A stretch of DNA of 64,000 nt. Origin: Cronobacter universalis NCTC 9529. Its GTDB lineage: Bacteria; Pseudomonadota; Gammaproteobacteria; Enterobacterales; Enterobacteriaceae. A program made the position numbers and the translations under genes. Below the pieces are notes generated by a model. That model did no database searches and was not told the DNA's origin. It worked only from the letters and a program-made list of their open reading frames with translations. Each line of letters opens with the position of its first letter. Positions within the stretch are counted from its first letter, which is position 1. Below, piece after piece: positions 51,458-59,601 of the stretch. Location: NCBI RefSeq assembly GCF_001277175.1, contig NZ_CP012257.1:2356001-2420000 (forward strand). The letters are read 5' to 3'.

Positions 51458-52090
51458 TCAGAAACGGTAGCCCGCCGAGAACATAAAGACCCACGGGTCG
51501 AGACGCGTATCGATATTCTGCTGCTGGCCGCCTGCCTTGAATTTCACGGTGGTGTCGATATCCATGTACCAGACGGACATGTTAATCAGCCAGTCTTTAT
51601 TCACCATGTAATCCAGACCCACCTGACCCGCCGCGCCCCAGGAGTCGTCAACGCTCAGATCGCTTAAGCCGCTTTTTTTACCGGTATCGTTGAAGTCTTC
51701 GTCAAAGAACGTGGTGTAGTTAATGCCCGCGCCAATATACGGGCGCACTTTGCTTTGCGAATCGCCGAAATACCACTGCGCCATTAAGGTGGGCGGCAGT
51801 TGATGCACCGTCGCGAGATCGCCCGTCGGGCCGAGGCCCACTTTATGACGGAACGGCGTTGCCGCCAGCAGTTCCACGCCGATATTGTCGGTCGCCATAT
51901 AAGTAAAGGTCAGGCCGAGCTGAGTATTGTTGTTGACCTTAAAGCCGCCCATGCCCAGCACGTTATCAGAGCCTTCTGACGGACGTACGGTCGCCGTACC
52001 GGCGCGCATAAAGAACTCGCCCGCTTCATGCGCAGAGGCCATACCCGAAAAACAACCCGCTAATGCCAGCGCCACGATAAGTTTTTTCAT
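51458..52090 (-). CDS. ompW: Outer-membrane porin OmpW
   Basis: 210-residue eight-stranded beta-barrel protein. A Sec signal peptide (cleavage near ASA|HEAGE) precedes the barrel, which ends in the C-terminal aromatic signature (MFSAGYRF). OmpW is linked to transport of small hydrophobic molecules and is a colicin S4 receptor in E. coli; it is induced by anaerobiosis through FNR. A FNR-like half-palindrome is present upstream (52194-52207). The gene is leftward and monocistronic. Confidence 0.96.
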   Translation of the reverse strand: MKKLIVALALAGCFSGMASAHEAGEFFMRAGTATVRPSEGSDNVLGMGGFKVNNNTQLGLTFTYMATDNIGVELLAATPFRHKVGLGPTGDLATVHQLPPTLMAQWYFGDSQSKVRPYIGAGINYTTFFDEDFNDTGKKSGLSDLSVDDSWGAAGQVGLDYMVNKDWLINMSVWYMDIDTTVKFKAGGQQQNIDTRLDPWVFMFSAGYRF

Positions 52091-52149
52091 TCCCGTTTCC
52101 CTTTTGTGGTTTTATTTGCCGGGTGAATATACTCACTACGAGTTAAGAA

Positions 52150-52207
52150 GTGATCCAACACAGATCACATTCGGGCCGCTAATTTAACATTCATTGATCT
52201 GAATTAA
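52150..52207 (-). promoter_or_regulatory. ompW upstream region: palindrome and FNR-like site
   Basis: An inverted repeat GTGATC/GATCAC with a 7-base spacer lies at 52150-52168, and TTGAT-CTGA-ATTAA (one mismatch to the FNR consensus TTGATNNNNATCAA) lies at 52194-52207, about 104 bases before the ompW ATG. Both assignments are by eye; the first is too widely spaced for CRP. Confidence 0.35.
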
Positions 52208-52372
52208 TTTTTGCCACCCTTGCTGCTTCGATGAATTTGATTTCAGGTCAATTTTTCCCTTTTCACGGCTTAAAAATATATCTCTCGTCCCCTCTTGAAA
52301 GTCGTTCCTGCCGGGAATAATTTAGCTTCTTCACAATGTTGAAACGATGCGTTGTTTAGTTGCAGGTGAATG

Positions 52373-52780
52373 ATGAGCGATCTGAACCCGTGCATGACGT
52401 GCGGAGCCTGTTGTGCTTATTTTCGTGTCTCTTTCTACTGGGCCGAAGCGGATGACGCGGGCGGCCTTGTCCCGGCGGCGCTTACCGAGCCGCTCACCCC
52501 TTTTCTGCGCTGCATGAGCGGCACCAACCAGAAGCAGAGCCGCTGCGTGGCGCTGGAAGGTACGCCTGGCGAGGCGGTGCGCTGTACGGTGTATGAAAAC
52601 CGGCCGTCGCCCTGCCGTGAGTTCGCCATGTCTGGCGAGGGCGGCGTCATCAATGAGGCGTGCAATCGCGCCCGCGCCCGTTACGGCCTGCCGCCGCTTC
52701 CTGACAATTCCTTACCCGCCGCGCCGCTTTACAGCGCTGCCACTGCGCCATCATCCAGGGTACAATTGCCGGCGGAATAA
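52373..52780 (+). CDS. YkgJ-like cysteine-cluster (zinc/iron-chelating) protein
   Basis: 135-residue protein of the CxxCxxCC family (UPF0153/YkgJ). The N-terminal CMTCGACC cluster and later Cys residues ([24 protein letters not shown]) are the expected metal ligands. Function is not established; metal-cluster binding is assumed. Two adjacent ATGs (52370 and 52373) are possible; AGG at 52364-52366 is better spaced for the second. It lies 24 bases before yciC on the same strand, so co-transcription is likely. It does not occupy this place in E. coli as I remember it. The C-terminal 25 residues are low-complexity. Confidence 0.8.
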   Translation: MSDLNPCMTCGACCAYFRVSFYWAEADDAGGLVPAALTEPLTPFLRCMSGTNQKQSRCVALEGTPGEAVRCTVYENRPSPCREFAMSGEGGVINEACNRARARYGLPPLPDNSLPAAPLYSAATAPSSRVQLPAE

Positions 52781-52804
52781 TATCTGCCAACCCAAGGAGA
52801 GTGC

Positions 52805-53548
52805 ATGTCTATCACGGCAAAATCCGTTTACCGTGACACGGGTAATTTTTTCCGCAATCAGCTCGTAACCATCCTGCTGATTGCGCTGCTTTGCGCCTTT
52901 ATTTCTATGATTCTCGGCCACGCCTTTACGCCTGACGCGGATCAGCTGGCGATTCTCAGCGAGGGCGACGCGCTGAGCAATAGCGCCAGCCTTTTCGAAC
53001 TGGTGCAGAACATGACGCCGGAGCAGCAGCAGGTTCTGCTGAAAGCCTCAGCGGCGTCGACGTTCTCCGGCATGTTCGGCAATACCCTGCTGGTGGGCGG
53101 CGTGCTGCTGCTTATTCAGGCGGTCTCTGCCGGGCAGAACGTCAGCGCGCTGCGCGCTATCGGCGCCTCCGCCCCGTTGCTGCCGCGCCTGTTTATCCTT
53201 ATCTTCCTGACCACTTTTCTGGTGCAGATGGGTATCCTGCTGGTTGTGGTGCCGGGCGTGATCCTCGCGATCCTGCTCTCTCTGGCGCCGGTGATGCTGG
53301 CGCAGGATAAAGCCGGGATTTTCGGCGCGATGCGTAACAGCATGCGTCTTGCGTGGCGCAATATGCGTCTGGTCGCGCCGGCGGTGCTGGTGTGGCTGCT
53401 GGCCCGCACCGCCCTGCTGCTGTTCGCGCCCGCGTTTGCCGCGCTGACGCCGCAAATCGGCGCGGTTGTCGCGGGAACGCTGAGCAACCTGCTGACCGCG
53501 CTGCTCCTCATTTATCTCTTCCGGTTGTATATGCTTATCCGGGAATAA
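52805..53548 (+). CDS. yciC: Inner-membrane protein YciC (UPF0259)
   Basis: 247-residue polytopic membrane protein very similar to E. coli YciC from its first residues ([18 protein letters not shown]) to its last ([14 protein letters not shown]). Six transmembrane helices are evident, with a periplasmic loop between the first two. Function unknown. An AAGGAG Shine-Dalgarno sequence precedes the ATG. It is followed by yciB on the same strand. Confidence 0.94.
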   Translation: MSITAKSVYRDTGNFFRNQLVTILLIALLCAFISMILGHAFTPDADQLAILSEGDALSNSASLFELVQNMTPEQQQVLLKASAASTFSGMFGNTLLVGGVLLLIQAVSAGQNVSALRAIGASAPLLPRLFILIFLTTFLVQMGILLVVVPGVILAILLSLAPVMLAQDKAGIFGAMRNSMRLAWRNMRLVAPAVLVWLLARTALLLFAPAFAALTPQIGAVVAGTLSNLLTALLLIYLFRLYMLIRE

Positions 53549-53601
53549 CCCTTTTTGCCCGCGGCGATGGTCGCTCGCGGGCCTTCTTACGGAACCGATG
53601 T

Positions 53602-54138
53602 ATGAAGCAGTTACTCGATTTTTTGCCGCTGATCGTCTTTTTTGTCGTCTATAAATTGCATGACATTTTCTGGGCGACGGCGGCGCTGATCGTCGCCACC
53701 GCGCTCGCGGTGATCTATAGCTGGTACAAATACCGCAAGGTCGAAAAAATGACGCTGGTGACCTTTGTGCTGGTCGCAGTATTCGGCGGGCTGACTATCT
53801 ATTTCCACAACGCGGAATTCATTAAGTGGAAGGTGACTATCATTTACGCGCTTTTTGCAGGCGCGCTGCTGATTGGCCAGTGGGTAATGAAAAAGCCGCT
53901 GATCCAGAGCATGCTGGGCAAAGAGATCACGCTGCCGCCGCACGCCTGGTCGCGCCTTAATATCGCCTGGGCGCTCTTTTTCATCTTCTGCGGTCTGCTG
54001 AATATTTACGTCGCGTTCTGGCTTCCGGAAGCGGTATGGATGAATTTCAAAGTGTTTGGCATCCCTGGCCTGACGCTGGTTTTCACCCTGCTGAGCGGTG
54101 TTTACATCTACCGCCATATGCCGCAGGAAGAGAAATAA
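53602..54138 (+). CDS. yciB: Inner-membrane septation protein YciB
   Basis: 178-residue membrane protein with five predicted helices, matching E. coli YciB (179 residues; [18 protein letters not shown] at the start). It interacts with cell-elongation and division proteins and supports envelope integrity; the homologue in Shigella affects spread between cells. The longer frame to 53353 overlaps yciC and is not supported. Strong terminator follows. Confidence 0.95.
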   Translation: MKQLLDFLPLIVFFVVYKLHDIFWATAALIVATALAVIYSWYKYRKVEKMTLVTFVLVAVFGGLTIYFHNAEFIKWKVTIIYALFAGALLIGQWVMKKPLIQSMLGKEITLPPHAWSRLNIAWALFFIFCGLLNIYVAFWLPEAVWMNFKVFGIPGLTLVFTLLSGVYIYRHMPQEEK

Positions 54139-54162
54139 CCGCCCTTCCGCTTTGCTGAAAAC

Positions 54163-54198
54163 AACGCCCCGTGGTTAACGCCCGGGGCGTTTTTTTTT
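54163..54198 (+). terminator. yciB terminator
   Basis: A 9-bp stem AACGCCCCG/CGGGGCGTT (54163-54171 and 54183-54191) is followed by eight more T residues, 24 bases after the yciB stop. Confidence 0.9.
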
Positions 54199-54305
54199 GC
54201 GCTTTCGCCCCTTAATCCCTCCCCTTTTTTAAGCCAATACAGCCACCTGCGCAATGATGAAGCAATTGTGGAGAAATGATGGAGAATCCCGATCTCGTGT
54301 TGTAA

Positions 54306-54320
54306 TGATAATTATTATCA
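54306..54320. promoter_or_regulatory. Perfect Fur box upstream of iroN
   Basis: TGATAAT-T-ATTATCA is a perfect 7-1-7 Fur palindrome, extended by further ATTATC repeats to about 54325. It ends 51 bases before the receptor ATG at 54372, so iron-dependent repression is nearly certain. Confidence 0.92.
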
Positions 54321-54371
54321 TTATCATGCGGGCAGGTGATTACATTTCTACACATAATGGAATAATTGATA

Positions 54372-56561
54372 ATGTTTGAAAAAAAACATGGCATTCGCAG
54401 ACCCCTTGCGCTGGCGGTAGCCTCTCTTCTCGGTAGCGGAGCTGGTGTGGCGCAGGCGGCGGAAATGAACGACGGCGACGTAATGGTGGTTCAGGCAACG
54501 GCCGAACAGGCGCTGAAACAGCAGCCCGGCGTCTCCATTATCACCGCTGATGACATCGAGAAAGACCCGCCTGTGAATGACCTTTCAGACATTATTCGTA
54601 AAATGCCCGGTGTAAACCTGACCGGCAACAGCGCCAGCGGCAGCCGCGGCAATAACCGCCAGATCGACATTCGCGGCATGGGCCCGGAAAACACCTTAAT
54701 CCTGGTCGACGGCGTCCCGGTCAGCTCGCGCAATTCCGTACGCTATAGCTGGCGCGGCGAGCGCGACACGCGCGGCGATACCAACTGGGTGCCGGCGGAA
54801 ATGGTCGAGCGAATCGAAGTGCTGCGCGGCCCGGCGGCGGCGCGTTACGGCAGCGGCGCGGCGGGCGGCGTGGTGAATATCATCACCAAACGCCCGACGA
54901 ATGACTGGCACGGCTCACTGTCGCTTTTTACTAACCAGCCGGAAAACGACAAAGAAGGCGCGACACGCCGCGCGAATTTCAGCCTGAGCGGCCCGCTGGC
55001 GGGCGATGCGCTGACGATGCGCCTGTACGGCAATATCAATAAAACCGACGCCGACGATTACGATATCAATACCGCGCAGAACGGCTCTTACGCCGCCGGG
55101 CGCGAAGGCGTGCGCAACAAAGACATCAACAGCGTTATCTCCTGGAAAATCACCCCGGAGCAGATCCTGGATTTCGAATATGGCTACAGCCGCCAGGGCA
55201 ATATTTATGCGGGCGACACGCAGAACAGCAACAGTAACGCCAGCCCCAACGGCCTTGTTCCGTCGCTTTACGGCCACGAAACCAACCGGATGTATCGCCA
55301 GAGCTACGGCATTACCCATAACGGCATCTGGGACTGGGGCCAGTCGAAAACCGGTTTTTATTACGAAAAAACCAACAATACCCGCCTTCAGGAGGGCACC
55401 ACGGGCCGCGTCGAAGGCATGATCACCAACGAAAAATACAGCACCAGCCGTCTGGAAAATTATCGCGCCACCAGTGAAATCAACGTACCGCTGACGCTGC
55501 TGGTGGATCAAACGGTCACGCTCGGCGCCGAATGGGATCGCGAGGAGCTTAACGATCCGGCTTCCATGCAGGCCACCAATGCCAGTGGCACGACCATTGG
55601 CGACATCTCCGGCGACGCCGCCTCGCGCAGCAGTAAAAACAGCGCCACGACGGGCGCGGTCTGGTTCGAAGATAATATCGACCTGCTGCCCGGCACCGCG
55701 GTTATTCCGGGGCTGCGCTACGATCACCACAACCAGTTTGGCGGCAACTGGAGCCCGAGCCTGAACGTTTCTCAGGAGCTTGGCGACAACGTGAAGCTGA
55801 AAGCCGGTATCGCGCGCGCCTTTAAAGCGCCAAACCTGTATCAGTCGAGCAAAGGCTATCTGCTCTCCACGCGTGGCAACGGCTGCCCGATTGGCGTGAG
55901 CGGCAGCTGCTATCTGCTCGGCAATGACGATCTGAAGCCGGAAATCAGCATCAACAAAGAGGTGGGACTGGAATACACCAAAGACGGTTTTGACGCGGGC
56001 CTGACGTGGTTCCGTAACGACTACCGCAACAAAATCGTTTCCGGCGATCGCGTGGTGGGCATCGCCTCTAATGGCAACAATATTTTGCGCTGGGAAAACG
56101 GTGGTAAAGCCGTGGTCGAAGGGCTGGAAGGCAACCTGACGATTCCGGTGGTGAAAGACGCGCTAAACTGGCGCACCAACGCCACGTATATGATCAAGTC
56201 GGAGATGAAAAAGAACGGCAACCCGCTGTCGGTTATCCCGAAATATACCGTGAACACTATGCTCGACTGGCAGGTGACTGACAAGCTCTCCACCAACCTG
56301 AACTGGACCTTCTACGGTCGCCAGAAGCCGCGCCAGGCGGCGGAAATTCGTCTCGAAGACGGAGGCAATCTGTCCCGTAAAGAAGTCGGCGCGTATTCTA
56401 TCGTCGGCGTGGGCGTTAACTATGCGCTGACGAAAGATCTGCGTCTTAACGGCGGCGTCAGCAACCTGTTCGATAAAACGCTGTATCGCGAAAACGAAGG
56501 CGCTTCCACCTACAACGAACCGGGCCGCGCCTACTACGCCGGTGTGACGATGTCATTCTGA
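54372..56561 (+). CDS. iroN: TonB-dependent catecholate siderophore receptor, IroN-like
   Basis: 729-residue outer-membrane receptor. A signal peptide (about 1-27, ending AQA) is followed by the TonB box (DVMVVQA), the plug domain (SDIIRKMPGVNLTGNSASGSRG), and a 22-strand barrel with the terminal aromatic (GVTMSF). It resembles both FepA and IroN, but shared stretches such as AEQALKQQPGVS, KDPPVNDLSDIIRK and NIITKRPTNDWHG follow IroN, the receptor for salmochelin and enterobactin-type catecholates. No iroBCDE genes are nearby. The start ATG is at 54372; a TTG in frame at 54366 is not needed. Regulation by the Fur box at 54306. Absent at this site in E. coli K-12; a later insertion is likely. 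Confidence 0.85.
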   Translation: MFEKKHGIRRPLALAVASLLGSGAGVAQAAEMNDGDVMVVQATAEQALKQQPGVSIITADDIEKDPPVNDLSDIIRKMPGVNLTGNSASGSRGNNRQIDIRGMGPENTLILVDGVPVSSRNSVRYSWRGERDTRGDTNWVPAEMVERIEVLRGPAAARYGSGAAGGVVNIITKRPTNDWHGSLSLFTNQPENDKEGATRRANFSLSGPLAGDALTMRLYGNINKTDADDYDINTAQNGSYAAGREGVRNKDINSVISWKITPEQILDFEYGYSRQGNIYAGDTQNSNSNASPNGLVPSLYGHETNRMYRQSYGITHNGIWDWGQSKTGFYYEKTNNTRLQEGTTGRVEGMITNEKYSTSRLENYRATSEINVPLTLLVDQTVTLGAEWDREELNDPASMQATNASGTTIGDISGDAASRSSKNSATTGAVWFEDNIDLLPGTAVIPGLRYDHHNQFGGNWSPSLNVSQELGDNVKLKAGIARAFKAPNLYQSSKGYLLSTRGNGCPIGVSGSCYLLGNDDLKPEISINKEVGLEYTKDGFDAGLTWFRNDYRNKIVSGDRVVGIASNGNNILRWENGGKAVVEGLEGNLTIPVVKDALNWRTNATYMIKSEMKKNGNPLSVIPKYTVNTMLDWQVTDKLSTNLNWTFYGRQKPRQAAEIRLEDGGNLSRKEVGAYSIVGVGVNYALTKDLRLNGGVSNLFDKTLYRENEGASTYNEPGRAYYAGVTMSF

Positions 56562-56570
56562 TAAGAGCCG

Positions 56571-56590
56571 GGGAGGTTCGCGCCTCCCCT
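56571..56590 (+). terminator. Hairpin after iroN
   Basis: A 7-bp stem GGGGAGG/CCTCCCC with a 6-base loop lies ten bases after the iroN stop. No T run follows, so it is a weak or Rho-assisted terminator at best. Confidence 0.4.
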
Positions 56591-56724
56591 TCCACCACAG
56601 CAAGATAACCCCGCTTTTCCCGTTTTTTCCAGCCTTCACCCACCCGCAACCGGTGTTATTATACCGTCGCTTCGCGCCCTTCAGGCCGCAGGCAATTCAC
56701 TGATAACACTAGCTGAGAAGCCCC

Positions 56725-57126
56725 ATGACGACAGAGCAAACCACTCCTCAAGGTGAACTGGTTTTACGTACCCTGGCGATGCCCGCCGATACCAACGCCA
56801 ATGGCGATATTTTTGGCGGCTGGCTGATGGCCCAGATGGACATTGGCGGCGCGATCCTTGCCAAGGAGATAGCCCATGGCCGCGTGGTGACGGTACGCGT
56901 CGACGGTATGACGTTCCTGCGCCCGGTCGCGGTTGGCGATGTGGTGTGCTGTTACGCCCGTTGCGTGAAGCGCGGCAACACGTCGGTGACGATTAATATT
57001 GAAGTGTGGGTGAAAAAGGTCTCTTCCGAGCCGCTTGGCCAGCGCTACCGCGCGACCGAAGCGCTGTTCATCTATGTCGCGGTCGATGACGACGGCAAAC
57101 CGCGCCCGCTTCCGCCGGTGGCGTGA
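56725..57126 (+). CDS. yciA: Acyl-CoA thioesterase YciA
   Basis: 133-residue hotdog-fold thioesterase of broad acyl-CoA specificity. The active-site region NANGDIFGGWLMAQMDIGG with its catalytic aspartate is intact. It forms hexamers in the cytoplasm and hydrolyses short to medium acyl-CoAs. It converges on tonB, with a shared terminator. In E. coli it also lies between yciB and tonB; here iroN has been placed in front of it. Confidence 0.95.
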   Translation: MTTEQTTPQGELVLRTLAMPADTNANGDIFGGWLMAQMDIGGAILAKEIAHGRVVTVRVDGMTFLRPVAVGDVVCCYARCVKRGNTSVTINIEVWVKKVSSEPLGQRYRATEALFIYVAVDDDGKPRPLPPVA

Positions 57127-57135
57127 TGGCATAAA

Positions 57136-57161
57136 AAAGCCAGAGACAATGCTCTGGCTTT
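57136..57161. terminator. Bidirectional terminator between yciA and tonB
   Basis: A perfect 10-bp stem AAAGCCAGAG/CTCTGGCTTT (57136-57145 and 57152-57161) has A and T stretches on its two sides and lies between the convergent genes. Confidence 0.92.
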
Positions 57162-57175
57162 GTTCACATGCCGCG

Positions 57176-57910
57176 TTACTGCATGGTAGCGCCGCCATTG
57201 ATGCGGAACACGATATTCACAATCAGTCCCGTGCTGGGCTTACCGGCTTCGTAGCGCCATTTGCGCATCGCCTGTTTCACTTCGCGCTCAAACATATTGG
57301 CGGGTTTAGCGGACAGGATCTGCACATTTTCCACGCTGCCGTCTGGTGCGACGTCAAATTTCACGCGAACCTGCCCTTCCATTCGCAGCGCATAAGCGCG
57401 CGCCGGGTATTGCGGCTGGTTGCGGCTTAACGCGCGCGGGCCGGCGGGCGCGACATTCGCGGGCGCGGCGGGTGCCGGGCGCGACGCGGTCGCGGTGGTG
57501 CGCGTCGGCGTATTATTCTCAAACGGCGACGCCGGGCGCGGCTCAGCCGGTTTCACTTCCCGCTTCGGCGCCTCTTCCACTTTTTTAACTGGCTTAGGTT
57601 TCGGCTTCGGTTTGGGTTTCGGCTTCGGTTTTTCGATAACGACCGGTGCTTCTTTCGGCGGCTCCGGTACAACCTCTGGTTCCGGCTCAGGCTCGGCGAC
57701 AGGCGCCGGGGGCGGCTGTACGACTTCAGGCTTCGGCGGCTCCAGCGATTCAGGGGCGACCATCGTTACGGAAATCGGCTGCGATGGTGCAGGCATCTCA
57801 ACCACCTGATTTGCCGAGGTATAAAGCACCGCCGCCGCCACAATGGCGCCGTGGATCGCGACGGAGAGCAGCGTCGGCCACGGAAAACGGCGAGGCATAT
57901 CAAGGGTCAT
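57176..57910 (-). CDS. tonB: TonB energy-transducing protein
   Basis: 244-residue periplasm-spanning protein. The N-terminal membrane anchor contains the conserved helix (FPWPTLLSVAIHGAIV) that pairs with ExbBD; a Pro-rich region follows with Glu-Pro and Lys-Pro repeats (EPEPEPEV, KPKPKPKPK), then the globular C-terminal domain that touches receptor TonB boxes (SRNQPQYPARA, ANMFEREVKQAMRKWRYE). It powers the adjacent IroN-like receptor and others. The start at 57910 follows the E. coli convention (MTLDMPRR); ATG at 57919 is also possible. A Fur-like box lies upstream. Confidence 0.95.
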   Translation of the reverse strand: MTLDMPRRFPWPTLLSVAIHGAIVAAAVLYTSANQVVEMPAPSQPISVTMVAPESLEPPKPEVVQPPPAPVAEPEPEPEVVPEPPKEAPVVIEKPKPKPKPKPKPKPVKKVEEAPKREVKPAEPRPASPFENNTPTRTTATASRPAPAAPANVAPAGPRALSRNQPQYPARAYALRMEGQVRVKFDVAPDGSVENVQILSAKPANMFEREVKQAMRKWRYEAGKPSTGLIVNIVFRINGGATMQ

Positions 57911-57956
57911 TGAAGTCATAGTCGTTTCACTGAATGAATGAGAGCTTAATTTTAAA

Positions 57957-57971
57957 TGCAAATAGCAATCA
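57957..57971 (-). promoter_or_regulatory. Fur-like box upstream of tonB
   Basis: On the minus strand TGATTGCTATTTGCA (57971-57957) matches the 7-1-7 Fur consensus TGATAATNATTATCA at nine of 14 positions and lies in the same place as the known E. coli tonB Fur site. Weaker than the iroN box. Confidence 0.5.
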
Positions 57972-58133
57972 TATTCAACAACTCAGCCCGGTTCCGGGCG
58001 GTTTCTCTGGCGAACCGCTGAAAATTCCCGCCTTGATGTTAAGGATTTAACAGGCTGTTTAACTTTGCGTTGCACACCTGACAGCTTTCACCTACCGTTA
58101 TTTACCTTGCCGTTTCATAAAAAGGAGTCCGAC

Positions 58134-58430
58134 ATGCTTTATGTCATCTACGCGGAAGATGTGGCTGATTCACTGGACAAGCGTCAGTCGGTGCGCCCTG
58201 CGCATCTGGCGCGTTTACAGCTGTTACGCGATGAAGGTCGTCTGCTGACCGCAGGGCCAATGCCTGCGGTTGACAGCAACGATCCGGGTGCGGCGGGATT
58301 CACCGGTTCAACGGTGATTGCGGAGTTCGCCTCGCTTGAAGAGGCGCAGGCCTGGGCTGAAGCAGACCCGTATATCGCCGCGGGCGTCTATAAAACCGTC
58401 GCGGTGAAGCCTTATAAAAAAGTATTCTGA
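58134..58430 (+). CDS. yciI: YciI family protein
   Basis: 98-residue soluble protein of the YCII fold, similar to E. coli YciI throughout ([17 protein letters not shown] and [12 protein letters not shown]). The conserved His and Asp residues ([10 protein letters not shown]) form the presumed active site; function unknown. The ATG at 58134 is preceded by AAAAGGAG; the frame is open to 58065. It is divergent from tonB. Confidence 0.94.
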   Translation: MLYVIYAEDVADSLDKRQSVRPAHLARLQLLRDEGRLLTAGPMPAVDSNDPGAAGFTGSTVIAEFASLEEAQAWAEADPYIAAGVYKTVAVKPYKKVF

Positions 58431-58455
58431 CCGCGGCCGACAGGCTGCGTAGTGC

Positions 58456-58488
58456 AAAGGGCATTCACCACAGGTGTGCCCTTTTTTT
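58456..58488 (+). terminator. yciI terminator
   Basis: Stem AAAGGGCA/TGCCCTTT (58456-58463 and 58477-58484) with a 13-base loop followed by more T residues lies 25 bases after the yciI stop. Confidence 0.8.
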
Positions 58489-58514
58489 GCGCGGTCATTT
58501 TACCTTTCGCGGCG

Positions 58515-58784
58515 TTATTTGCCGCTCTGCACCAGGTGCAGCACCGTTGCCGGGGCAGGATTGCGCGTGCTATGGCCTTTATGGGACGTCACAAACTGAC
58601 GTGCCGCCTCGCAGGCGGAGACGCTCTCAGGCAGGCGCTGGCTGACGGTCACGGCTTCTTTAGCAAAGCCGAAGATTCCACTCGTTAATGTTCTGTCTTC
58701 AATGGTTCTGGGTCGTGCGCCGCAGGCTCCCTTGCGTAACAAAAATTTATGGATTTCTGTCAGAAATTCCTCTTGCTTAGTCAT
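58515..58784 (-). CDS. Unknown 89-residue protein
   Basis: ORF of 90 codons including the stop, beginning MTKQEEFLTEIHKFLL, with a GGAG Shine-Dalgarno sequence five bases before the ATG at 58784. The N-terminal third looks helical; a central GIFGFAKEAVTVSQRLPES stretch and a Cys (SACEAARQF) follow. There is no signal peptide or membrane helix, and I do not recognise a family. In E. coli kch lies in this interval; nothing in this protein resembles Kch. The frame is open to 58889 without support. Moderately confident it is expressed; function unknown. Confidence 0.5.
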   Translation of the reverse strand: MTKQEEFLTEIHKFLLRKGACGARPRTIEDRTLTSGIFGFAKEAVTVSQRLPESVSACEAARQFVTSHKGHSTRNPAPATVLHLVQSGK

Positions 58785-59283
58785 AAACGCTCCAGCAGTC
58801 ACGGATGAAATTTGCACCTGTAGGAATACAAGCTGTCGATGGAGATAATCTAACCTGGCCTGACCAGAAACAATCGCCGGAAATAACATTAAAAAGGCTT
58901 CATTTTACATAAGAGCAATTATCACCGGCGGGAATACACCATATATTACAATTTGTGAATTTATGTTAAGTTTAGAAAAGTATTTTAAGTTATTGATAGG
59001 AAAATGATTATTCCGTTTTCATCAGCATAATCCCAGACAGCCAATATTTAAATTGAGCTCACGCAGGCTGGCGATTTCTTATACCAGAATATTCCTAATT
59101 TTATTTAAACCCATTAGCGCGACGCGGGAAGTCGCTTCGCAAAATTTATCTTAACGACGGGAAGCGTAATGCGGCGAACAAAAGAGGATTTTGCCGTAAT
59201 TCGGATGGCGGTACTGCGGGTGAACCAGGAGGCTGTCAGAAGGGATATTTCGGGGCACCGCGGGCGGTGCCCTTTCACTACGT
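58785..59283. other. AT-rich intergenic region between the unknown ORF and yciY
   Basis: 499 bases without a supported gene. The left half (about 58880-59110) is clearly AT-rich compared with the neighbourhood, like silenced or promoter DNA. At the right is a hairpin GGGCACCG-CGGG-CGGTGCCC (59253-59272). A 58-codon plus-strand frame from 59169 overlaps yciY antisense and has only a weak ribosome-binding site, so it is not called. The region is where E. coli holds kch. Confidence 0.55.
59253..59272. terminator. Hairpin just after yciY
   Basis: A perfect 8-bp stem GGGCACCG/CGGTGCCC with loop CGGG lies 12 bases beyond the yciY stop. On the minus strand no T run follows (CGAAAT), so its role as a terminator is uncertain. 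Confidence 0.45.
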
Positions 59284-59457
59284 TTAGCGATCGTGGATGG
59301 CGAACAGCAACGAATTGCGCTGACGATTCACAAGACATTTTCTGATAGCGTGAATTCGCATATTGCGTCGGGATTGTGCTTCCAGCCAGCGAGCTTTACG
59401 TCGTTGAGACTGTCGCTGCATACGCCAGCGCCCAACTTCGGTTCTACTACGCCTCAT
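59284..59457 (-). CDS. yciY: Small basic protein YciY
   Basis: 57-residue highly basic protein, the same length as E. coli YciY and nearly identical over RSRTEVGRWRMQRQ and RNMRIHAIRKC. It is Arg-rich, soluble and of unknown function. The frame is open to 59490, but the Met at 59457 gives the family start (MRRSRTEVGRW). It is divergent from clsA, 144 bases away. Confidence 0.92.
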   Translation of the reverse strand: MRRSRTEVGRWRMQRQSQRRKARWLEAQSRRNMRIHAIRKCLVNRQRNSLLFAIHDR

Positions 59458-59601
59458 TTCTGATACTCTTGACTGAAACAGAACCGTCATTATAGCCCCT
59501 TCCCGCCCGCAGACCAGCCCTTTTCTGACAGGTTCTTATTGGAGCGCGACAGGGTTGTGCGTAAACTCTTAACGATACGCTTTTTAAAGGATTTTTAAAC
59601 T

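Noticed and set aside
57590..57730. Pro-Lys/Pro-Glu tandem codon repeats as a possible satellite
   Set aside because: They encode the normal proline-rich spacer of TonB.
59169..59345. 58-codon plus-strand ORF overlapping yciY
   Set aside because: Weak Shine-Dalgarno sequence, antisense overlap with the conserved yciY gene, and no family resemblance.
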